Source: Roseivirga sp. BDSF3-8 (GTDB taxonomy: Bacteria > Bacteroidota > Bacteroidia > Cytophagales > Cyclobacteriaceae). Taken from it: a stretch of DNA of 64,000 nt. The stretch is taken from the NCBI RefSeq assembly GCF_041449215.1, contig NZ_JBGNFV010000001.1, positions 3,985,001 through 4,049,000 of the forward strand, given 5' to 3'. Both the position numbers and the translations under genes were made by a program. This document shows, piece after piece, positions 26,692-35,766 of this stretch (within the stretch, counting starts at the first letter, position 1; each line of letters begins with the position of its first letter). Under the pieces are notes generated by a model, which saw only the letters and a program-made list of their open reading frames with translations, made no database searches and was not told where the DNA came from.

Positions 26692-29538
26692 ATGAATACA
26701 GCGCTACTTGAACAAAATGAAGACCTGCTGCCACAAAATCACACCGAAGCCCTTGAAGACGCCGGATCACCCAAGGAGTCTACCACCATTCACGGAAACT
26801 ATATTGCCGGAGAAACCGAAGTGCACGCCAGTCAGGTAGCCTTTCGGGATATTAATCATCATACCGTCTACAATGGCTACAAAGCTGAGTTTGCCAGCCT
26901 TATTCTGAAAGAAGAAAGCCCCTACCCTGAACCTGTATTTACTGAAGCGCTGGTAGACAGCGTACGGCATCATCGCCTGTTATTTATAGGCAACAACCCC
27001 GCTTTTGACAAGGAACGTTACCTAAGGCACCTCGCCAGGCGCATAAAGTCCGGACACCCCCTTCCTGTACTCGAACTTAGGGAAAACAATGAGACCGATG
27101 ATATTCTCCAGGCCATCAGCAGGCAGGAGGAGCCTGTTATTTTTCTCCTGCCCAGGATGCACCCGCGCCAGCTCGGGCACGACACCCAGCGCGTACATCA
27201 TCTTGCCCGGCAAAAAGGCCACTACATCATCATATCTACTGAAGTACCCCCGGAAAGCTGGGAAATCCACTCCTCGCTGGTAGATGACCTGTGGTTCAGT
27301 GTACCCGATAAGCATATCTATTCGCAGGATCAGCTCACAGCCTACCTCTGTACCGCCCTGGCAAAGCAAGCCCCCGGCATAGCCTGGATAGAAGATAACC
27401 CCGCTTTCACCCCAGACTATAAGCTGGCAGAGTCCATGAGCCTGGCAGAAATTAGCCAACAGTACGACAGCCCCGAAGAGATAGATCTGTTAGTACACAT
27501 GCTAGCCAGCCTCGCTAAGGCCCCGGATGCCAGCAGGCTCGCGGAACTCGTAAAAGAGGTAACAGATAGCAGCGATGCCCTGGTAGCCAAGTGGTTTAAA
27601 ACCCTCAGTATGAGACAGCAGCTCATTACCCTTGCTGCCTCTATGATGGAAGGCATGTATGACGACCAGTTTTTCGGCATTATGAAAGAGGCCGTGCTCG
27701 GCTTCTGGGAGTACCGCGACCCAACCCTCAAGTGCCTGGACTATTGCGATCTTGAATTTCTCATGCTCTTTTTCGAGTTTGAAGAGATACACGAAGAAAA
27801 GCGCCTGCTCCGCAGCCGCTTTACCGGCCAGCGCACCCAACTCATACGCGCTGCCTGGAGCACCCACCGCCGACACATACTCGATATGCTCCCCCGGCTC
27901 ATAGAGCTAGTCATGCAGTCTGCCAAGCCCCATACATTTGACTTTGAGCGGCTGGGCACCCGTGACCGCCGTATGGTCCTGCGCCAAACCGTAAGTCATA
28001 CCCTTAGCGACCTCGGTCTTGTCCACCTGCCCTCAGTAGAAAGCCCCCTTATGGAGCTTAGCGCCACCTCAGATAGGCGCATGTCCCGCGTAGCCTCCAA
28101 GGCCCTCGCCAGGTGGAGAGAGCTTGGCCATGACCAGTTATTGTTCGATACCCTCGACAGGTGGCAGAACGATGCTGACGTGAAGTCCCTCGTAGGCGAA
28201 CTCGTCAGAAGCCAGCGGCTGGGGCAGTTCAACCAGCGTAACTATGACGATAAGGCCATTGAATACATCAGAGCCTCTACCGTAAAGGTACTCGGCTATG
28301 CAGCCGAATATGATAAGCCCAACCAGCTAAGTGAGAGATTAATAGAGCAACTTATACGCATGGCCCGGGATTCTTACCCAAGGGTAAATGCCGCCATTTG
28401 CGAAGCCCTGCCCCGCTTCATACACCACCATATCTTTCAGTTGCGCAGCGTACTTACCGAGCATATCATGCGCATAGACGACCTCGACGAGCCCATTGCC
28501 AGTGGGCTTCAACTTGCCTACCAGGACCACCCCAAAGACCTCGTAAGGACCGTAGAGCACTGGCTCGACACAGTGAGAGACGATGCCAGCCGGAAAAACC
28601 GCCGGCATAAGATGACCATTCGCGATAAGATGCTCGCCACCATTCTGGCCTTCTGGTCCAAGATCGATTATGATCACCAAGACCCCGAAAAATTTAGCCG
28701 CAATGATGTAGTCGAAACCCTGCACGAACTATATCAGCAGGAGGGGAGAGAAGAGCTGCGCCAGCGAATCCTCAGCACCGCCATCACACTCCTTAGCCAG
28801 GATTGGCGTATGTCTGGAAAGTATATCCTCACATTCTTTCCCCCATTAGATCCCGATCTCAGCGTATTCACGTCAGCCCTTTACCTAAGTTATGTGGAAG
28901 AACGCAGCCTGATGACCGGCGGAGACTGCACAGTAGAAGTAGAAGGCCATTATGTTAGTGCCTGGATAGAACCTTCCCGCAGACCTCTCACACTTGTGGA
29001 GCAGATGCTTTACCATTGGCTGGAAAGAGGCGACCGGGACATTCAGAAACTGGCCGCACTCGGGCTTGCCGTATTGTCAAACAAATTTGAGCTCGAGGAG
29101 CGCCGGGAAGTAGCCGAATACCTCCTGTACGGACAACCCCCGGAAAGCGTAAACCAGTACCAAAGCTACAACCCCGCCAGTAGTCAGAGAACCCAAAGTC
29201 CCGCTCATGAGGAATATATTCATGTAATGCCTCAGATAGACACAGAAACGGACAAGTTTATCACCAAACTGATGAAAAAGGAGCCTGCTGCTCTGCAGGA
29301 TCAGGTGCGCATGCTTTACCGCTACTTTACCTACCGTAAAGCCACCGATAAAGATTTGCTCGGCTACCTGTTTACCCAATGGCGTACGCGGGAAGATAAG
29401 AACCTGAGAGAAGTGGCTTTTTACCTGCGCAAAATTATGGTAGACCCACGGCCTGAGAAAAAACCCGTATTGACACAGATTATAATCTGGGGTACCATCG
29501 GGCTCACCCTCTTGTGGCTTTTGAGTCAGTGCGGTTAA
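26692..29538 (+). CDS. Large STAND-like protein with degenerate P-loop, helical repeats and C-terminal membrane anchor
   Basis: 948 aa, not assigned to a named family. Residues 31-62 carry a beta-prone motif (TTIHGNYIAGETEVHASQ) resembling the tail of the preceding protein. Residues about 95-300 look like a nucleotide-binding fold of STAND type: LLFIGNNPAFDKERYL occupies the P-loop place but lacks GK[ST]; PVIFLLPR resembles Walker B and YIIISTEV a sensor strand. If so the ATPase is probably inactive or unusual. The rest (300-900) is almost all helical and suggests HEAT/TPR-like repeats, which in NLR-like proteins act as sensors. A hydrophobic helix at 927-945 ends the protein, so it may be membrane-anchored. 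The product is likely coupled with the upstream gene (gap 6 bases). Confidence 0.6.
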   Translation: MNTALLEQNEDLLPQNHTEALEDAGSPKESTTIHGNYIAGETEVHASQVAFRDINHHTVYNGYKAEFASLILKEESPYPEPVFTEALVDSVRHHRLLFIGNNPAFDKERYLRHLARRIKSGHPLPVLELRENNETDDILQAISRQEEPVIFLLPRMHPRQLGHDTQRVHHLARQKGHYIIISTEVPPESWEIHSSLVDDLWFSVPDKHIYSQDQLTAYLCTALAKQAPGIAWIEDNPAFTPDYKLAESMSLAEISQQYDSPEEIDLLVHMLASLAKAPDASRLAELVKEVTDSSDALVAKWFKTLSMRQQLITLAASMMEGMYDDQFFGIMKEAVLGFWEYRDPTLKCLDYCDLEFLMLFFEFEEIHEEKRLLRSRFTGQRTQLIRAAWSTHRRHILDMLPRLIELVMQSAKPHTFDFERLGTRDRRMVLRQTVSHTLSDLGLVHLPSVESPLMELSATSDRRMSRVASKALARWRELGHDQLLFDTLDRWQNDADVKSLVGELVRSQRLGQFNQRNYDDKAIEYIRASTVKVLGYAAEYDKPNQLSERLIEQLIRMARDSYPRVNAAICEALPRFIHHHIFQLRSVLTEHIMRIDDLDEPIASGLQLAYQDHPKDLVRTVEHWLDTVRDDASRKNRRHKMTIRDKMLATILAFWSKIDYDHQDPEKFSRNDVVETLHELYQQEGREELRQRILSTAITLLSQDWRMSGKYILTFFPPLDPDLSVFTSALYLSYVEERSLMTGGDCTVEVEGHYVSAWIEPSRRPLTLVEQMLYHWLERGDRDIQKLAALGLAVLSNKFELEERREVAEYLLYGQPPESVNQYQSYNPASSQRTQSPAHEEYIHVMPQIDTETDKFITKLMKKEPAALQDQVRMLYRYFTYRKATDKDLLGYLFTQWRTREDKNLREVAFYLRKIMVDPRPEKKPVLTQIIIWGTIGLTLLWLLSQCG

Positions 29539-29665
29539 GAACCTCCTGCTCCTCTCAGCGGGACCACACAGGCTCAGCTGAGATAATATAAACAACCCTA
29601 TGACTAAGAATCGCCAGACTTTACCAATGAAGAAATGTTGTGTGCCAGCTTAAACTTATCCTTAT

Positions 29666-31117
29666 ATGGCTGTAAACGAACAATATTCTGCGGCAAATCT
29701 CATGCTTTTAATATGGTCTGCTGCCGCCCGGAAAGGCTTTAAGCCTGACTACTCCGGGCTTCGGAAACTAGCCATTGAGGTAGCCGGAATGAAAAGGTCA
29801 TCCAAGCCCCTTTTTGATGAAAAATACCTGGATAAAAAGTTTACTCAGGCGCGGAACAATCTGGAGGCCCATAATGACAGGGTGTCCGCCAGGGAAGAGA
29901 ATATCCAGGCACTTGCAGAGTATGCCGGTTACCCCCGTCTTGAGGATTTCTTTATAAAAGCAGATTCCCTGTTTGAATTTCTCGGTGACCGGCCGCCCAT
30001 ACTGGATATAACCAGATTGAGCGAAGAGGACAAGCTTACATTCACAGGCTATATCTCGGACACCTACCAGTACTTGCTTTTTCAGGCTCCTTCTGCGGCT
30101 GAATCCGGAGAACTGTCCTCGCTTCCGAAAATTAAGCTTTACGTAAGCGATCAAGTCGATAAAGCAGGTCCTCCGGGTGTATTCACTCTGCGTTTTACCA
30201 AAGAGTCAGGGTATATGGATACCAGCCAAATGATTTTAGCCGATCCGTTTCCTATAGACTTTATGGCCATCGCCTTACAAGTCTATTTATCCGACACCCG
30301 AAATACTCAAAAGCTTACACACTACATAAAAAAAGAATCTGAAAAAAAAGCCCGATCACAACCAGCTATGCGAAACCTTCCAGTTACTTCCAAACCACCT
30401 CCTGCCGCTCCCCCTCGCTTTCCTGTATGGAAAGTGGCCTTTTTTGTGGCCTTATTTCTGCTTGCTAGCTGCCTTGCCACCTACTTCTTCATCCTGCGCC
30501 CCGCCGCTGACAAGCCCGACCACAGAGAACTCGAGAAAGGTATCACAAAGCGCAAGCAGCAAATAGAGGCCCTTGTCAGAGAGGCAGAACATAGAACTAA
30601 CAGGCGCAATGACACCCTTGCCGGCATACAGTATCTAATTGACGCCACCCTTACCTACGATAGCATTAGCACCTACTACCGAAACTATTACGGATTTACG
30701 AATGGCTATACCATAGTAGAGTTCAAAAAGAATATAGAACCTGTCATAGAGAAAGACATCAATAAACTCACCCCCTGGAACCAGTTCGGGTTCGTTCAAC
30801 CCATTGTTATGGGTGGAGGGAAAATGAGCCTTCAAACCGATACCACCTTCGCAGCACTATACTTTACCTTCGGTATAGTTGAGACAGTACCTCCTGACCC
30901 TACCGTAGTAAGTATAAGGAAGGGGCAGGGAGGTAAGTATATTGTCAGAGTCCGCTATACCAGGCCCATTCGCTATCTTAATATAAGATATGAATTGAGC
31001 GAAGAAACCGGGTGGTATAAAACCCGTACCCTGAGTTGGGTAGGTTTTTTACCCGAAGAAAAGCTGGTATTTCAAAAAATGGGGGATGTATGGGAATATA
31101 CAGGCCTGAGTCAGTGA
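29666..31117 (+). CDS. Membrane protein sharing the N-terminal helical domain of the 25825 gene product
   Basis: 483 aa, unrecognised. Residues 8-96 form the same type of helical domain as the N-terminus of the 286-aa protein two genes upstream (LLIWSAAARKGF.. GLRKLAIEVA.. ENIQALAEYAGY..LEDF). A middle region (110-215) and a proline-rich linker (238-252) follow, then one transmembrane helix (254-277), a short coiled coil with basic residues (288-312) and an extracytoplasmic beta-rich C-terminal region. The domain sharing suggests recruitment to a common complex. It is the third of four collinear genes; a 127-base gap separates it from the second. A perfect 18-base palindrome overlaps its stop codon. 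Confidence 0.6.
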   Translation: MAVNEQYSAANLMLLIWSAAARKGFKPDYSGLRKLAIEVAGMKRSSKPLFDEKYLDKKFTQARNNLEAHNDRVSAREENIQALAEYAGYPRLEDFFIKADSLFEFLGDRPPILDITRLSEEDKLTFTGYISDTYQYLLFQAPSAAESGELSSLPKIKLYVSDQVDKAGPPGVFTLRFTKESGYMDTSQMILADPFPIDFMAIALQVYLSDTRNTQKLTHYIKKESEKKARSQPAMRNLPVTSKPPPAAPPRFPVWKVAFFVALFLLASCLATYFFILRPAADKPDHRELEKGITKRKQQIEALVREAEHRTNRRNDTLAGIQYLIDATLTYDSISTYYRNYYGFTNGYTIVEFKKNIEPVIEKDINKLTPWNQFGFVQPIVMGGGKMSLQTDTTFAALYFTFGIVETVPPDPTVVSIRKGQGGKYIVRVRYTRPIRYLNIRYELSEETGWYKTRTLSWVGFLPEEKLVFQKMGDVWEYTGLSQ

Positions 31118-31134
31118 ATAGCGTTAACGCTATT
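31117..31134. promoter_or_regulatory. Perfect 18-base palindrome, candidate operator
   Basis: AATAGCGTTAACGCTATT is its own reverse complement. It overlaps the TGA of the upstream gene and lies 75 bases before the next start. It has the size of a dimeric regulator site; no T-tract follows, so a terminator is unlikely. Confidence 0.45.
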
Positions 31135-31170
31135 GTATATAGTGAAAATTGAAATCCATTTACTATTTAT

Positions 31171-31190
31171 TGGTACTTTAGCCAGTACCA
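31171..31190. promoter_or_regulatory. Second inverted repeat before the 769-aa gene
   Basis: TGGTACT, 6-base spacer TTAGCC, AGTACCA: perfect 7-base arms, 18 bases upstream of the start codon at 31209. It could be an operator or a 5'-UTR hairpin. Confidence 0.4.
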
Positions 31191-31208
31191 AACCTCAATA
31201 AAATAATT

Positions 31209-33518
31209 ATGAGCCTGTTTAAAGAACTAAGCATTAAGAACCTCGCACCTTATGACAATAAAAAGCTATCTGAAATAAGTGATGTCGAGATTTTGAAGCG
31301 TGAATCCTTCGAAAAGAATCAGAAAGAAAACCTCGGCGACTTTACCATTGCAGTAGATGGTGGTGCCGGTATCAGCATCAATCTGTATAATGAGGTAAGC
31401 GACCTAAACCACGAAAGCAAAGACTCTAAACTAGATCTGAAAACCGCTCTTGAAGGCGGTAGCGGCAATTATATACGGTATTCGCTCGATGGCAAACTTA
31501 AGCTGTCAGGTGCCTTCAAAGTGCCGAATGTAGGCCTGCAGGCTAATATTTCTCAAGCCATTACCTTCAATAGTTATCGCATACATAAGCCCGATCAGGA
31601 GTTTCATGAAGCCTTTGCCGAAGACATAAAAAGCTTCCGGATTATCCTCAGCAAAGAGGATGTACTCGCCCTTGAAGACGGTGAGGCCGTAAGTATGATA
31701 CTTAACGGTAGTCTTTCCTTCAAAGCCGAATTCAACTGGACCGATGCTGTAACGTCCAGCCTTACGGACATCTCGGAAATACTGAAGACATCCGATATCA
31801 TAAAATTGAATCTGGGGGCTAACCTAAGTGCCACTGCCTCCATAAACATTACCGACAACTTTATTCTTTCCATCCAAAAACTGGATAATAAGTTTGTCGC
31901 CAACCTCAGCAGAGTCAAAAATAACGTCACCGGGCTGAAGGCCGGCTTTGCCGCAGAAGCTCAGATAGAAAATCCTGAACTTATAGATGAAGTCATCTCA
32001 CAGGCCTTTGACAAAGGCGAGGCAGAAGTAATTGAAAACTCAAATAAGCTTCTCGATTCCCTTCAGAAATTCGCAGATGAGAAGATCACCCAAAGCAAGC
32101 TGCTTACTGAGATAAAGAACAATGCCGACCTTTTGCAGCAGGCCATGGAGCTGTTTGGCCTCGATGCTGAGGTAGATAAAATCAAAGAAGACGGGCAGAA
32201 GTACCTGGAAGAGTATAAGACCAAACGGGATGCCGTAAAAAAAGACATATCTGATATACTCAAAGCCAAGCTTGAGCTATCTGCCGAGCTTACCTACAGC
32301 CGTACCAAGTCACAGGACACCGTATTCAGCGCCACCCTTACCGCCGCCGCCATGAAAAAGCATTTTGAAAGCCTGCGCTTTCTTAATGTAGACCCCCTCA
32401 TCCAGGCCTTTGAAAGCAGTCAGAGCGGAGTTACCCTTACCGAGTATAAGAAAGTAACCAAGCTTATCATTAGCCGCGGCTTTAGCATAGGCCTCAGCAT
32501 TGCCGGCTGGAAGGTAAAGTTTGACGATGACAGGATCAAAGAACTAGAAACAGAAGAAGTACTCCAGGGAAATAAGGTACTCTTCCGCGTGACCGACTAC
32601 AGCAACGAACGGGCCGTCAGTGCCATGGAGGGCAATAACTTCCAGCACATGGGCAACATACAGTTTAATGCCAAAATGCCCGGCTTCGTCAGTGACTCAG
32701 GCCAGGCCACCTGTGACCAGTTCGACTACAACCTTACCCTCAACTATGAGGAGAAAACAAAGGACCTTAAGAAGAATGAGGGCAAGCTGCGACTTCGGAA
32801 TATGGTCGACATAGCCTATACTTTTGGCATACTGGAAGAAGACGATGTAGAAACCGCCTACAACGACCTGTGGAGTAAACTGGAAAAGCAGCCTGTGGAC
32901 TTCAAGGTATTTCTCAATATCCCCTACGGCACCTTTGAAAGCATCGTCAATGACCTGATCTTCCTGGATACCAATGCCCTGGCCGCCGCCGCAAGCGAGT
33001 GCCTGCCATACGTTAAATACGACGGACGCCGCACCATGGTAGAGCGAAGAGCAGCCTATACTACCTACTTCAAAGAGTACTTTAATACCCACGCCGGTAA
33101 CATCACCAAAGACTCCATAAAGCGAGACATAGGCCGGATGCTGGAACAGAAGTATCCTTCACTCGCCGAGTTTGAAAGCACCTTCGAAGACCAGGGGGTA
33201 AACTATGGCGACATGGAAACCAAAGCCCTTGCCTATCAACTCTGGGATAATAACATCAGTACCGACTTCACCAGGTTTAAAACAGGCACCCTCGCCCCAC
33301 TGGCCAGGGACATGAAGCTCAACTATAGCAAAGTCCTTATGGTAAATGACTTCCGCCGTAAATCTATCGACTGGGCCGTGCAGAGAGAGCTCACCCAGCG
33401 CTTCATCGCAAGACTTCTAATTAATCTGGCTGGTAAAAAAGCCTTCACCCTTGAGAAAGGCTGCAGCTTCACCAGCGGAGATAATACCTACGCCTACGGC
33501 GAGAAAGTCTCTGGCTAA
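31209..33518 (+). CDS. Large hypothetical protein, fourth gene of the cluster
   Basis: 769 aa, no signal peptide or membrane helix, not recognised. Residues about 45-250 are beta-rich with repeated amphipathic strands (ISINLYNEVSDL, LKLSGAFKVP, LSATASINI). Residues 260-370 are strongly helical and charged, likely a coiled coil or helical hairpin (LLQQAMELFGLDAEVDKIKEDG). After that beta-rich and helical parts alternate (LKLIISRGFSIGLSIAG, FKVFLNIPYGTF). A beta domain with a long helical middle can be found in pore-forming or tubular proteins, but I see no diagnostic motif. The gap to the upstream gene holds two palindromes, so it may have its own promoter. A strong terminator ends the cluster right after it. 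Confidence 0.65.
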   Translation: MSLFKELSIKNLAPYDNKKLSEISDVEILKRESFEKNQKENLGDFTIAVDGGAGISINLYNEVSDLNHESKDSKLDLKTALEGGSGNYIRYSLDGKLKLSGAFKVPNVGLQANISQAITFNSYRIHKPDQEFHEAFAEDIKSFRIILSKEDVLALEDGEAVSMILNGSLSFKAEFNWTDAVTSSLTDISEILKTSDIIKLNLGANLSATASINITDNFILSIQKLDNKFVANLSRVKNNVTGLKAGFAAEAQIENPELIDEVISQAFDKGEAEVIENSNKLLDSLQKFADEKITQSKLLTEIKNNADLLQQAMELFGLDAEVDKIKEDGQKYLEEYKTKRDAVKKDISDILKAKLELSAELTYSRTKSQDTVFSATLTAAAMKKHFESLRFLNVDPLIQAFESSQSGVTLTEYKKVTKLIISRGFSIGLSIAGWKVKFDDDRIKELETEEVLQGNKVLFRVTDYSNERAVSAMEGNNFQHMGNIQFNAKMPGFVSDSGQATCDQFDYNLTLNYEEKTKDLKKNEGKLRLRNMVDIAYTFGILEEDDVETAYNDLWSKLEKQPVDFKVFLNIPYGTFESIVNDLIFLDTNALAAAASECLPYVKYDGRRTMVERRAAYTTYFKEYFNTHAGNITKDSIKRDIGRMLEQKYPSLAEFESTFEDQGVNYGDMETKALAYQLWDNNISTDFTRFKTGTLAPLARDMKLNYSKVLMVNDFRRKSIDWAVQRELTQRFIARLLINLAGKKAFTLEKGCSFTSGDNTYAYGEKVSG

Positions 33519-33537
33519 ATTAGGCATACACAATTCG

Positions 33538-33576
33538 TCAAAACCATCCGTCCACCCGGCGGATGGTTTTTTTTGG
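33538..33576 (+). terminator. Rho-independent terminator ending the cluster
   Basis: AAAACCATCCG, spacer, CGGATGGTTTT followed by a T run; about 20 bases after the stop of the 769-aa gene. Confidence 0.9.
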
Positions 33577-33796
33577 TTTAATATTATTAACTATTCGTAT
33601 AGAGATACACCAGCTGTTTTTTTTCTTCATTTCCGAAACCTCATTTTAAGTACGGTGTACTGATTATTTTGCTTAAATGCTGAAAAGTAAAATTTAGTTT
33701 AGGTTGTTTAGTTATTCTGTTCTTTACTAAAAACTCCAGATAAATATTGCCAAACTTATCTATTGTTTTTAATATAAAGGTCTAAAAATCAGGACT

Positions 33797-34033
33797 ATGT
33801 GTGTAACTAGCTATTTGAATAGGCTCGAAAGAATGGACCAATTTATACGTTTGCGAGCGACAGGAACTCCTGACCAATTCGCAGGTAAGATAGGATTAAG
33901 TAGAAGTATGTTGTTTCGGTACCTCGATGTCTTGAGGGATTTAGGAGGACCAGTTAAGTATTCTTCTCAAAGGCAAAGTTATTACTATTCTGAGCCTGTG
34001 AGCCTCAATATAGGGTATAAAAAAATTGGTTAG
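33797..34033 (+). CDS. Small HTH DNA-binding protein of the RiPP locus
   Basis: 78 aa with a single winged/helix-turn-helix domain of the HTH_11 type: YLNRLERMDQFIRLRATGTP (5-24), then the turn and recognition helix GLSRSMLFRYLDVLRDLG (33-50), then YSSQRQSYYYSE as a wing. There is no ligand-binding domain. Proteins of this kind are found next to peptide precursors in Bacteroidota, so it may regulate the precursor 127 bases downstream. The DNA is AT-rich, like the whole segment 33.6-35.8 kb, in contrast to the neighbours, which suggests the RiPP locus arrived as a unit. Confidence 0.75.
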   Translation: MCVTSYLNRLERMDQFIRLRATGTPDQFAGKIGLSRSMLFRYLDVLRDLGGPVKYSSQRQSYYYSEPVSLNIGYKKIG

Positions 34034-34160
34034 ATTTATTCTAAATAACTGCAGTCTCATATAATGAGATCATAGGAGGATAAGTTTGACATACCTTCTG
34101 ATAAGGTCGCGAATACCGAAAAGCGTATGAGTAGGTGTTATTTCAAATCAATCTCTTTTT

Positions 34161-34331
34161 ATGAAAAAGGTAGAAAAATCTATTGACCAATTGATGTCTT
34201 CTATGGTAGATGTAAAAGAAGATCAAATGGGAATGCTCCATGGTGGATTTCAAGCTGTTGAATCTGGAGTGATAGAAGAAGCTGATGCCGCGGGTAACTT
34301 CTGTCTCGTAATTAAGCTTAATATTTGCTAA
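34161..34331 (+). CDS. RiPP precursor peptide (56 aa)
   Basis: ATG 34161 to TAA 34329-34331 encodes a 56-residue peptide. The leader MKKVEKSIDQLMSSMVDVKE is charged and helical, followed by MGMLHGGFQAVESG with a Gly-Gly pair, and a C-terminal AGNFCLVIKLNIC with two cysteines four residues... precisely Cys48 and Cys56 by count. It resembles the GG-Bacteroidales natural-product precursor group in layout (short, charged leader, GG, Cys-containing core), but identity to that family is inference. A radical SAM/SPASM maturase begins 52 bases after its stop, which is the main support. A hairpin lies between. The cleavage point could be after Gly-Gly or further on; the sequence does not decide. Confidence 0.75.
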   Translation: MKKVEKSIDQLMSSMVDVKEDQMGMLHGGFQAVESGVIEEADAAGNFCLVIKLNIC

Positions 34332-34339
34332 CAGTTATA

Positions 34340-34375
34340 AATAAAGCTCTATCTGATTACAGATAGAGCTTTATT
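34340..34375 (+). terminator. Hairpin between RiPP precursor and maturase
   Basis: AATAAAGCTCTATCTG, loop ATTA, CAGATAGAGCTTTATT: a perfect 16-base stem. It would act as a partial terminator, giving more precursor than maturase mRNA, or protect the precursor transcript 3' end. It ends 8 bases before the maturase start. Confidence 0.8.
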
Positions 34376-34383
34376 GAAAATTT

Positions 34384-35766
34384 ATGATCATGAAAGTCAG
34401 TAAATTTAATTCTTTCGTTCCATATAAGGGTAAATTTGTAGCCTTTAATTCCCTCACCCTTGGTTTTATTATATTAGACCCTTTTTTATATGAGTTATAT
34501 ACGGCAGGTAATCGTGATAATGAAATAAATAAGCTAAAACAGGTACACCCTGCTTTTTTTAATACCTTGTCGGACAAAGGTTTCATTGTTCCTGATGAAA
34601 AGGATGAGGATTTGAGTTTTAGGGCTCTGAGAGATTCCATTGACATGGATGATTCTAATTACACCCTAATTATTAATCCAACTATGAACTGCAACTTTAA
34701 GTGCTGGTATTGTTACGAAAGTCATATTAAAGGCTCAAAGCTAAATGATGAAACCCAGGAAAAAATTAAAAGACATATATCACATGTATTTAAGAATCAG
34801 AAAGGGCTGAAAAATTTTCACCTGTCGTGGTTTGGTGGAGAGCCCCTTTTGTACTTTGAGCAGGCAATTGTACCTATTTCTGATTATGCCACTGAAATTT
34901 TCAAAAATTCGGATGTATCCTTTTCGATGTCATTTACTACAAATGGCTATTTAATTTCAGAGAAAGTAATAAAAAAGTTAAAAGACTATAATGTAACTAC
35001 ATTACAAATAACATTGGATGGTAGTTTAGAACAGCATAATAAAGTCAGGTATGTCAATTATAACAAGGGTTCATATAAAAAAATAGTCGAAAACATCAAA
35101 GCCCTGACAACGTCAGGTTTGAATGTGCACGCAAGAATAAATTATACTGAAGAAACCCTTGAATCAATCAATAATGTCATTGATGATTTTGAAGATTTGG
35201 ACTACGAGACCAGAACCAATTTAACTTTCTCTTTTCATAATGTATGGCAGGAAGGCGACCCTAAAATTGATAAAGTAGAATCAATTATTACTGCCTTTCG
35301 GACAAGAGGGTTTATCACTAGCTCACAATTTTCTAATGTTGATACAGTTAGGCAATCTTGTTATGCGGATAAAAAATATCAGGCTACTATAAACTATAAT
35401 GGGGAAATTCATAAATGTACTGCTAGAGATTTTACCTCAGATCGAACCGAGGGTATTTTAGAAGAAAACGGCTCAATAAGTTGGAATGATAAGTATTATA
35501 AACGCCTTAATAGTAAATTTAAAAATAACCCATGTAATTCTTGTAGGATTCAGCCGATATGTAATGGAGGGTGTTCTCAGGTGGCTTTAGAAAATATAGA
35601 TAATGATTATTGTGTATGGGAAAGCCAAGGTGTTTCTAAAGATCAGATTATTCTAAGTAGATTCAAACATACAATTGAGTCTAAAATTCTTCAGGAAGCT
35701 TTAAACGAAAAAAAGGCAATCGATATACAGGAGGAAACTATCAAAAAAGCCTCCGCAACCGCATAA
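34384..35766 (+). CDS. Radical SAM/SPASM peptide maturase
   Basis: 460 aa. N-terminal region (1-75) looks like a small RRE/PqqD-like peptide-binding domain. The radical SAM motif is CNFKCWYC (Cys103, Cys107, Cys110), followed by WFGGEPLLYFEQ (149-160). The SPASM region has Cys326, Cys345, Cys384, Cys387, Cys393, Cys397 and Cys410, enough for two auxiliary iron-sulfur clusters. Enzymes of this class cut a C-H bond and form thioether or carbon-carbon links in a peptide; the two Cys in the adjacent precursor make a sactipeptide or ranthipeptide-type thioether a reasonable guess. No exporter or protease gene follows; the next gene is glgX on the opposite strand. Confidence 0.92.
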   Translation: MIMKVSKFNSFVPYKGKFVAFNSLTLGFIILDPFLYELYTAGNRDNEINKLKQVHPAFFNTLSDKGFIVPDEKDEDLSFRALRDSIDMDDSNYTLIINPTMNCNFKCWYCYESHIKGSKLNDETQEKIKRHISHVFKNQKGLKNFHLSWFGGEPLLYFEQAIVPISDYATEIFKNSDVSFSMSFTTNGYLISEKVIKKLKDYNVTTLQITLDGSLEQHNKVRYVNYNKGSYKKIVENIKALTTSGLNVHARINYTEETLESINNVIDDFEDLDYETRTNLTFSFHNVWQEGDPKIDKVESIITAFRTRGFITSSQFSNVDTVRQSCYADKKYQATINYNGEIHKCTARDFTSDRTEGILEENGSISWNDKYYKRLNSKFKNNPCNSCRIQPICNGGCSQVALENIDNDYCVWESQGVSKDQIILSRFKHTIESKILQEALNEKKAIDIQEETIKKASATA

